Shown: positions 1 to 4,153 of the stretch, in pieces
Layout: each line of letters starts with the position of its first letter
How positions within the stretch are numbered: the first letter of the stretch is position 1
Source of the DNA: a bacterium
GTDB lineage: Bacteria; Bacteroidota; Bacteroidia; Cytophagales; Thermonemataceae
Assembly: GCA_025362415.1 (NCBI GenBank)
Contig: JANYGM010000121.1
Coordinates: forward strand, 1 to 5,070
Length of the DNA stretch: 5,070 nt
Direction of reading: 5' to 3'
The notes under the pieces: generated by a model
Told to the model about the DNA's origin: nothing
Database searches by the model: none
What the model saw: only the letters and a program-made list of their open reading frames with translations
Made by a program: the position numbers and the translations under genes

Positions 1-59
1 AACACGACAATCAGAACGCAAAATCATCTACAAAAACAAATTTAAAGCCTATTCAAAGA

Positions 60-80
60 GGGCAACCGCAAGGGTTGCCC
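60..80. repeat. GC-rich intergenic hairpin, probable dispersed palindromic repeat
   Basis: Arms GGGCAACC (60-67) and GGTTGCCC (73-80) are perfect reverse complements around the loop GCAAG. The minus-strand reading, GTAGGGGCAACCCTTGCGG, resembles a palindromic repeat I recall being scattered between genes in many Bacteroidota and cyanobacterial genomes; this is recollection, not a search. It lies 45 bases downstream of the mscS stop and could protect or end that transcript. However, the minus-strand sequence after the stem (CTCTTTG) has only a weak U-run, so a classical intrinsic terminator is not well supported. Confidence 0.6.
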
Positions 81-109
81 CTACAAATACAAAACCCCTA
101 CAAGATAAG

Positions 110-127
110 CTTCGGGGCTGGGGGCTA
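110..127. repeat. GC-rich post-stop tag, copy 1
   Basis: The G-rich stretch ttcggggctgggggct contrasts with the AT-rich surroundings and runs into the mscS stop codon (TAG, 125-127 on the minus strand). A similar stretch (tttgggggctagggggct) lies just beyond the stop of the gene at 4154. Such C-rich tails after stop codons (AGCCCCC...CCCCGAAG-like, minus strand) look like a dispersed element. Its function is unknown; it may contribute to transcript ends or simply be a mobile repeat. Confidence 0.45.
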
Positions 128-1267
128 TAAATCAAAGCCACCAGCTGCATTTTCTTTCTTAAAATAAACTACTTGCGTAGGAAATGCAAAAGAGGCTTCA
201 TTTTGCTGTACTATTTCATATAATCTAAAATTTATTTCATCTCTAATTTTCTGCAATTCAAAGAAATTATTGGTTTGTGCAAAGAAAAAAACAGTAAAAT
301 TAAGGCTGGATTGCCCAAATTCGTAGAGATAAATCTGATTGTCGGCTGTGGTATTGTCGTGGCTTTGCAGATACTCGTGCATTTCCTTTTTGATTTTGTA
401 GAGTTTTTCTTTTGGTGTGCCGTAGCTCAATCCAAAGTTAAATTGCGCTCTCCAAATCTCTCTTTCTGTCCAATTTTCAACTGGTCTATCAGTCATCATT
501 TTGTTTGGCATAGTTAGCAAACCTCGCTCAATAGTGCGCAGTTGTGTACTACGAAAGCCTACACGTTCCACACGCCCTACAATTTCATTGACTTTGACCC
601 AATCTCCCACAATAAAAGGTTTGTCCAAAAAAATAGTAAAAGAGGCAAAAAGGTTTTCAAGTGTTTCTTTTCCCGCAAGTGCCACCGCAATACCTCCAAT
701 ACCCAAACCAGTAACCATTGCAACAACATTTATATCAAAAACATTTCCCAAAATTACAAAAAACGCCACAATCACCACAAAAACCTTAGCAAGTTCTTTG
801 ATAAACGGAATAATATGGTCGTCCATCATAGTTTCTGTTGCCTTTGCATTTTCTATCATTATATTTCCAATGATATTGATAGCTTTTATAAAGATATTAG
901 AAATAGTGAGTATTACCAAAAGGGCATAACAACGTACCAAAACCATTTTTAGACCAAATTTTGTAACTTCTACTAGCTCCCAAGTCTTAGGAAAATGTAA
1001 AGGCAATACCGACAAATACAAATAAATAATCATCAGTAAAAACTCTACATTAGGTTGCATTTTCTTTACGAAAACCTGCAAATTATCTGTATCTGGCACA
1101 CGCTTAATAAGCATATAAAGTGCCTTTGTGATGAATGGAGATATAAAACGCTGCGCAATAATCCCAATAAGTAAGATAATAATGAACGCAACTATTTGGC
1201 TAGGTTGGTTTTCTAGTATCTCAAAAGGAAAAAAGTTATTTATTTCTGCTGCTAAATCTTTGAACAT
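125..1267 (-). CDS. MscS-family mechanosensitive ion channel
   Basis: The 380-residue product is an inner-membrane channel of the small-conductance mechanosensitive (MscS) family, which opens under membrane tension to release solutes during hypo-osmotic shock (family knowledge). Hydrophobic segments are visible at about residues 24-42, 74-92, 105-130 and 156-180. The pore-lining helix follows at about 181-200, rich in small residues (MVTGLGIGGIAVALAGKE). It leads into the conserved NLFASFTIFLDKPFIVGDWV stretch (205-224) and the beta domain with the characteristic G..ERVGFRST and MPN motifs (231-256). The cytoplasmic alpha/beta domain ends near residue 370. The extra N-terminal helices make it somewhat longer than E. 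coli MscS (286 aa). The start ATG (1265-1267) lies 12 bases after the stop of the upstream nuclease gene, implying co-transcription and possibly translational coupling. No Shine-Dalgarno is visible, as is usual in Bacteroidota. All family landmarks are intact. Confidence 0.93.
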   Translation of the reverse strand: MFKDLAAEINNFFPFEILENQPSQIVAFIIILLIGIIAQRFISPFITKALYMLIKRVPDTDNLQVFVKKMQPNVEFLLMIIYLYLSVLPLHFPKTWELVEVTKFGLKMVLVRCYALLVILTISNIFIKAINIIGNIMIENAKATETMMDDHIIPFIKELAKVFVVIVAFFVILGNVFDINVVAMVTGLGIGGIAVALAGKETLENLFASFTIFLDKPFIVGDWVKVNEIVGRVERVGFRSTQLRTIERGLLTMPNKMMTDRPVENWTEREIWRAQFNFGLSYGTPKEKLYKIKKEMHEYLQSHDNTTADNQIYLYEFGQSSLNFTVFFFAQTNNFFELQKIRDEINFRLYEIVQQNEASFAFPTQVVYFKKENAAGGFDL

Positions 1268-1279
1268 TTATGTTTTTAA

Positions 1280-1510
1280 TTACTTCTTTTTCTTACTTAC
1301 TTTTTTAATTTGGCTCTGTAAATCACCAATTTGGGTGCTTGTTAGTTTGGTAAATTTTTCTATTTGAGCAATAGGCATTTTATCTAAAAGCATTTCTTTG
1401 GCAATTTCAAGTTGCTCTTCTAGTTTTCCTTCTAGTTTTCCTTCTAGTTTTCCTGCAAGCATAGCTTCTTGGTAAGTAGGAGATTGTGTATAATCTATGT
1501 TAAATGGCAT
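1280..1510 (-). other. Candidate internal RpnS-like product (C-terminal domain of the nuclease gene)
   Basis: An in-frame ATG at 1508-1510 (residue 201, MPFNIDYTQS) would yield a 76-residue C-terminal protein containing the KLEG repeats and the terminal helices but no nuclease core. A second in-frame ATG at 1460-1462 (residue 217, MLAGKLEG) would yield 60 residues; it follows the purine stretch AAGAAG. In studied Rpn genes a separately translated C-terminal domain dimerises and blocks the full-length toxin. Here the evidence is only the position of the ATGs and the domain layout. Shine-Dalgarno strength is uninformative in this phylum, so internal initiation is unproven. Confidence 0.25.
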
Positions 1511-2110
1511 AATTGTACGGATTTGGTTACGGATTTGTTTTGATAGCTTACGCAAGATACCAAAAGTTTCTATATCTTGCGCTATTTCTAAAAATTCTTT
1601 TGGGCTTTTATATTGATTTTCAGCCTCGTGAATGATATTTAGGATAACTTTTTCATTTTTTTCGCCTCCAAAATCACCCAAAATGGCAAATGCAAGCGTA
1701 TCTTTATCTTTAAGAAACGCTTGATAAGGAATACTATTGATATGAAGGAGTTTATAGCTGTATATACAATACCCTAAATCAATGTTTGTAATGATTGTGC
1801 TTGCTGTTTTTCCTAAATATAAAACTACTTGCTTTATGGGTAGATTTTCATACTTTTCATAAAGAAAACCAGCATATACAAGCATACGGCTGTGCATTGT
1901 ATCATCATTTTCTGTTTGGATTTCTAGGTGGAAAATCTCTTGTTTTTCTCCTTTACGAACCAAATATACAAAGTCTGCTCGTCTAAGTTCTCGTGAAAAT
2001 TCTACTGATTGCTCTTCAAATGTATCAAAATCTTCTTTTAGAATATTTTTAATCACTTCCAAAGAAGGAAATCCCCACCGTTGTTTAAAAACATCATCAT
2101 ATCTCCCCAT
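1280..2110 (-). CDS. Rpn-like PD-(D/E)XK nuclease (recombination-promoting nuclease/putative transposase family)
   Basis: The 276-residue product resembles the Rpn/YhgA-like and PDDEXK_2 group of PD-(D/E)XK nucleases, often annotated as putative transposases. The core reads RRADFVYLV (43-51, D46 a likely metal ligand), then EIFHLEIQTEND (58-69), giving an E63-x-Q65 pair. Q replaces the canonical K, as is common in this group. The conserved MHSRMLVYAGFLYEKY helix (72-87) follows. The tail (about 201-276) is typical: tandem GKLE repeats (220-231), then AKEMLLDKMPIAQIEKFTKLT, matching the usual small helical end, and a lysine-rich terminus (KKKK). E. coli Rpn proteins have DNase activity, and some act as antiphage toxins blocked by a C-terminal fragment made from the same gene. 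Whether this one does is inference. The ATG at 2108-2110 is preceded by an A-rich leader without Shine-Dalgarno. It sits 39 bases after the VWA gene and 12 before mscS. Confidence 0.75.
   Translation of the reverse strand: MGRYDDVFKQRWGFPSLEVIKNILKEDFDTFEEQSVEFSRELRRADFVYLVRKGEKQEIFHLEIQTENDDTMHSRMLVYAGFLYEKYENLPIKQVVLYLGKTASTIITNIDLGYCIYSYKLLHINSIPYQAFLKDKDTLAFAILGDFGGEKNEKVILNIIHEAENQYKSPKEFLEIAQDIETFGILRKLSKQIRNQIRTIMPFNIDYTQSPTYQEAMLAGKLEGKLEGKLEEQLEIAKEMLLDKMPIAQIEKFTKLTSTQIGDLQSQIKKVSKKKK
1417..1452. repeat. Three perfect 12-bp tandem repeats within the nuclease gene
   Basis: The unit cttctagttttc occurs three times without mismatch (1417-1428, 1429-1440, 1441-1452). On the minus strand it is GAAAACTAGAAG and encodes the four-residue repeat GKLE/KLEG in the C-terminal helix of the Rpn-like protein (residues 220-231). 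The length is a multiple of three, so copy-number change by slippage would lengthen or shorten the helix without shifting the frame. Identical copies suggest recent duplication. Confidence 0.95.
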
Positions 2111-2149
2111 TTTTGTTTATCAATATTAAATTTATGATTGATGTTGTTG

Positions 2150-3472
2150 CTAATTCATTTTTAATTTTCTTCCCAAAAAGTCCTTCATTCCTTCAATATC
2201 TGCTCCACCTTTGCTAAGAAGCCACATAACAGGGCAACGACTAAGCACGCTTGGCGCAGCACCATATCCATCAGTGAAGTAGATAAGTGCGTCAGGGTGA
2301 AACTCCTCATTAGCATAAAGAAGTGGCTGTTCAAAAGCTGTACCACCGCCTCCTTTCACTGTTTTAGGAGCTTTACCTGTATAAAGATAGTTACTATGTA
2401 TATGCGTGTCGCACTCTACCACTCTAATCTCTGCCCCAGAACGCCAAATATGATATATTTCGCTGAAAAACTCTTCTAATTCTATCATATTGATACTTCC
2501 AGATGTATCAATGGCTATCAAAAGTTTATGTTTCTTTACTATTTTGATGCCAGGCGTTGTCCCATATCTTTTAGAAGGGCGGCGCAAGGTGTTTTTAACG
2601 TAAGTACGCACACTAGACGTTGCAAAAATCTTTAAAAGACGTTTCCAATTCACTAGCGGTACTTGCGACTGCGTAAATTCATTGAGATATTGCTGCAAAC
2701 CAGCAGGCAATTTGCCAAATTGGTCTGATTTGGTTCTTTGAATAGTACGTGCTAACGCTTGATTGATAGCTTGTTCCGCTATTTCTCTTTCTGCACTTGG
2801 CAAATCTTGTACATTGCGCCAAAATTTATGCTGCCCTTGATTTGGATTATCTTCTCGTAGAAAGTTTTTAAGGTTCTCCCAAGAAATATTAGGCTTTTCT
2901 TTTTTAGTTTTTCCTCCTCCTTTGCCTTTATTTTCTCCTGTTTTATTGCCTTCACTTTCTCCATCTCCTTCACAATCACAATCATTTTGATTTTTGTTTT
3001 CCTTTTCTTGCTTTTTCATTTGTTCGTTATACAAATCAAGGAGCTTGTTATAATAATAACCAACTGCTTGGTCTGGCAAGAACTTCATTTCAGGGAATTT
3101 CTCCAAAAAAACTGCTCCATCAATAAGTTGATTTCTTTCTATATATTGATTAACAACCAAATCAGCTGCCACATTAAAAATATCTTTCTTTGAAAAGTCT
3201 TTAAAACGAAATATATGCTTGAAAACAATATGTAAAATCTCGTGCTTGATTACCCCCATACGGAAATCTTGGGTATTAAGTGTTTCAGTCCAAAATGTAG
3301 GGTTAATATGCAGGCGCACAAGTCCGTTATGATAGCTTACGGCAAGCGTTTCAATGCTTGTATCTACTTGTTTGATAAGTCCAGAAAAGAAATGACCATA
3401 AAAGCCCTCTTTCAACATAAACTTAATACTTGTAACATTTACTTCTTCTAAGATTTGATTTGAGTTAATCAT
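2150..3472 (-). CDS. Predicted metallopeptidase with C-terminal VWA-like domain (DUF2201/COG3864 type)
   Basis: The 440-residue product has two recognisable modules. The N-terminal module carries a zinc-peptidase-like HEILH motif (H77-E78-x-x-H81) with a further histidine at 86, then FNVAADLVVNQYI (99-111), matching the 'putative metallopeptidase' domain that accompanies VWA-like domains. A low-complexity charged linker (about 151-193, rich in K, E, N, G, with CDC at 165-167) follows. The C-terminal VWA-like domain has an apparently complete MIDAS metal site: DTSGS (322-326), T378 after four glycines, and D401 in YFTDGYG. No signal peptide is seen, so a cytoplasmic location is likely. In many genomes such proteins are encoded beside a MoxR-type AAA+ ATPase, probably as a chaperone-like pair. 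No ATPase gene is present here. The substrate is unknown. It heads the three-gene run, 39 bases before the nuclease gene. The upstream 5' region holds a minisatellite and hairpins. Start ATG 3470-3472, no Shine-Dalgarno. Confidence 0.88.
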   Translation of the reverse strand: MINSNQILEEVNVTSIKFMLKEGFYGHFFSGLIKQVDTSIETLAVSYHNGLVRLHINPTFWTETLNTQDFRMGVIKHEILHIVFKHIFRFKDFSKKDIFNVAADLVVNQYIERNQLIDGAVFLEKFPEMKFLPDQAVGYYYNKLLDLYNEQMKKQEKENKNQNDCDCEGDGESEGNKTGENKGKGGGKTKKEKPNISWENLKNFLREDNPNQGQHKFWRNVQDLPSAEREIAEQAINQALARTIQRTKSDQFGKLPAGLQQYLNEFTQSQVPLVNWKRLLKIFATSSVRTYVKNTLRRPSKRYGTTPGIKIVKKHKLLIAIDTSGSINMIELEEFFSEIYHIWRSGAEIRVVECDTHIHSNYLYTGKAPKTVKGGGGTAFEQPLLYANEEFHPDALIYFTDGYGAAPSVLSRCPVMWLLSKGGADIEGMKDFLGRKLKMN

Positions 3473-3532
3473 ATATTTTGATTATTGTTTTTTGATTATA
3501 GGTAATAAAAAATTGATTTATAGATATTAAAA

Positions 3533-3763
3533 CTTTTTAACAGGTAGTTAAAACTCTTCAACAGGTAGTTAAAACTCTTCAACAAGTAGTTAAAACTCTT
3601 CAACAAGTAGTTAAAATCCTTCAATAGGTAGTGAATATCCTTCAACAGGTAGTAAATATCTTTCAACAGGTTGTGAATATCCTTCAACAGGTTGTGAATA
3701 TCCTTCAACAGGTAGTGAAAATCCTTCAACAGGCTGTTAAAATCCTTCAATAGGTTGTGAATA
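3533..3763. repeat. 21-bp minisatellite, 11 tandem copies
   Basis: Eleven adjacent units of exactly 21 bp share the core cTTCAACAGGTaGTkAAwA; the AACAGG block (AATAGG or AACAAG in some units) recurs every 21 bases from 3539 to 3749. Units at the left (copies 1-4) end GTTAAAACT, while those in the middle and right mostly end GTGAATATC, a clustering that suggests local expansion. Because 21 is a multiple of 3, the array is open in one minus-strand frame (heptads such as LLKDIHY). That frame has no ATG, only a TTG, and a stop lies just upstream, so I do not call it a gene. It occupies the 5' flank of the VWA gene, ending 60 bases before its start codon. Function unknown. Confidence 0.95.
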
Positions 3764-3770
3764 TCTTTAC

Positions 3771-3802
3771 TGTGTCGTCAGGTGGAAACACCTGACGACA
3801 CA
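3771..3802. repeat. Perfect 14-bp inverted repeat with GAAA loop
   Basis: Arms TGTGTCGTCAGGTG (3771-3784) and CACCTGACGACACA (3789-3802) are perfectly complementary around the four-base loop GAAA on the plus strand (TTTC on the minus). It begins eight bases after the last 21-bp unit. There is no T-run on either side, so it is not a classical terminator. It is more GC-rich than its surroundings and may be a copy of a dispersed palindromic element; only a genome search could show that. Confidence 0.9.
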
Positions 3803-3813
3803 AGAACATTCAA

Positions 3814-3848
3814 AAAACCTGCTAAATCTTAAAGACCTAACAGGTTTT
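3814..3848 (-). repeat. Long palindrome forming a wobble-complete hairpin in minus-strand RNA
   Basis: Arms 3814-3829 and 3833-3848 (starting AAAACCTGCTAA and ending CCTAACAGGTTTT) pair over 16 positions around a three-base centre. The three non-complementary positions (3822/3840, 3825/3837, 3826/3836) are C-A or A-C on the plus strand but G-U or U-G on the minus strand, so the hairpin is complete only in minus-strand RNA, the direction of all genes here. AACCTGTTAGGT-type palindromes are a familiar sight between Bacteroidota genes (recollection). The arms share AACAGGT with the adjacent 21-bp repeats. Confidence 0.75.
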
Positions 3849-3972
3849 AATGCACAATATTACAAAAAAAAATTATTTTTTACAACAAATATTAGGTTGT
3901 ATGACAACTTTTGTGGTTGGTATTTTCCATAACTCTACTTCTTAGAAATGGACAAGTTTAGCTAATCCCTCT
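3849..3972. other. AT-rich intergenic stretch without a credible gene
   Basis: No coding region is supported here; the best plus-strand frame, starting at 3901, has only 14 codons. It contains runs of A and T (3864-3880) and alternating short complementary words: ACAAC (3882-3886), GTTGT (3896-3900) and ACAAC (3904-3908), which could form either of two mutually exclusive 5-bp stems. I found no exact match to the Bacteroidota promoter form (TTG, about 19 bases, TAnnTTTG) on the minus strand in this stretch, although a promoter for the VWA gene might be expected here or nearer its start. Confidence 0.5.
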
Positions 3973-4002
3973 AATAGGTAAAATATAGTGATTTTACCTA
4001 TT
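3973..4002. repeat. Perfect 12-bp inverted repeat
   Basis: AATAGGTAAAAT (3973-3984) and ATTTTACCTATT (3991-4002) are perfect reverse complements around the six-base loop ATAGTG. It lies eight bases from the strong terminator at 4010-4050, on the far side of it for transcription from the right. It could be a secondary terminator hairpin, a processing site or an operator-type palindrome; the sequence does not decide between these. Confidence 0.8.
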
Positions 4003-4009
4003 CAGAAAC

Positions 4010-4050
4010 AAAAAACACTCTTCAAACATAAAGTTGGAAGAGTGTTTTTT
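4010..4050. terminator. Bidirectional intrinsic terminator
   Basis: Stem arms 4010-4023 (AAAAAACACTCTTC) and 4037-4050 (GAAGAGTGTTTTTT) pair perfectly over 14 bp around a 13-base loop. The A-tract in one arm and T-tract in the other give a U-run after the hairpin in both directions; on the minus strand it reads TTTTTTGTTTCTG. It most likely ends the transcript of the secreted-protein gene, whose stop is about 105 bases upstream on the minus strand, and separates it from the VWA gene unit. Confidence 0.85.
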
Positions 4051-4065
4051 TGTTATCCTAATCTT

Positions 4066-4094
4066 TCTTGCAAGGTTAATCAGGCTTTGCAAGA
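4066..4094. repeat. 8-bp inverted repeat downstream of the secreted-protein gene
   Basis: TCTTGCAA (4066-4073) and TTGCAAGA (4087-4094) are perfect reverse complements with a 13-base loop. On the plus strand a short T-run follows (4097-4101), but no plus-strand gene ends here. On the minus strand no U-run follows. It is probably part of the 3' untranslated region of the gene ending at 4154. Confidence 0.55.
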
Positions 4095-4125
4095 GGTTTT
4101 TACTCTAAACGTATTTGCCTTTATT

Positions 4126-4147
4126 CCCCTTTGGGGGCTAGGGGGCT
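4126..4147. repeat. GC-rich post-stop tag, copy 2
   Basis: The stretch cccctttgggggctaggg and the following ggct form a strongly G-rich patch in AT-rich DNA. It begins six bases beyond the TAG stop (4154-4156) of the secreted-protein gene. It resembles the tag at 110-127. The minus-strand form (AGCCCCCTAGCCCCCAAAGG) is close to a C-rich element I recall seeing repeatedly between genes in Bacteroidota. The CCCC...GGGGG portion can pair locally (CCCCTTTGGGG). Confidence 0.5.
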
Positions 4148-4153
4148 GGTTTT

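Noticed and set aside
37..65. Possible minus-strand Bacteroidota promoter (TAAATTTG at 37-44 with TTG at 63-65, 18 bases apart)
   Set aside because: The fit is good by spacing, but the motif is short and AT-rich, the TTG lies inside the hairpin arm, and the gene it would serve is outside the window.
501..952. Two overlapping plus-strand frames of about 140 codons
   Set aside because: They are antisense shadows of the well-supported mscS gene and show no recognisable domain.
3496..3750. 84-codon minus-strand frame of heptads (LLKDIHY, LLKSFNY)
   Set aside because: It is the translation of the 21-bp minisatellite. It has no ATG, begins at a TTG inside a repeat unit, and is open only because the period is a multiple of three; a stop lies just upstream at about 3778-3780.
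3533..3763. CRISPR array
   Set aside because: Units are directly adjacent with a 21-bp period and no spacers, and there are no cas genes in the window.
3901..3945. 14-codon plus-strand frame starting MTTFVV
   Set aside because: Too short, no supporting context, and opposite to every gene in the window.
4023..4030. TAnnTTTG match on the minus strand (TATGTTTG)
   Set aside because: It lies in the loop of the 4010-4050 terminator and has no TTG at the right distance upstream.
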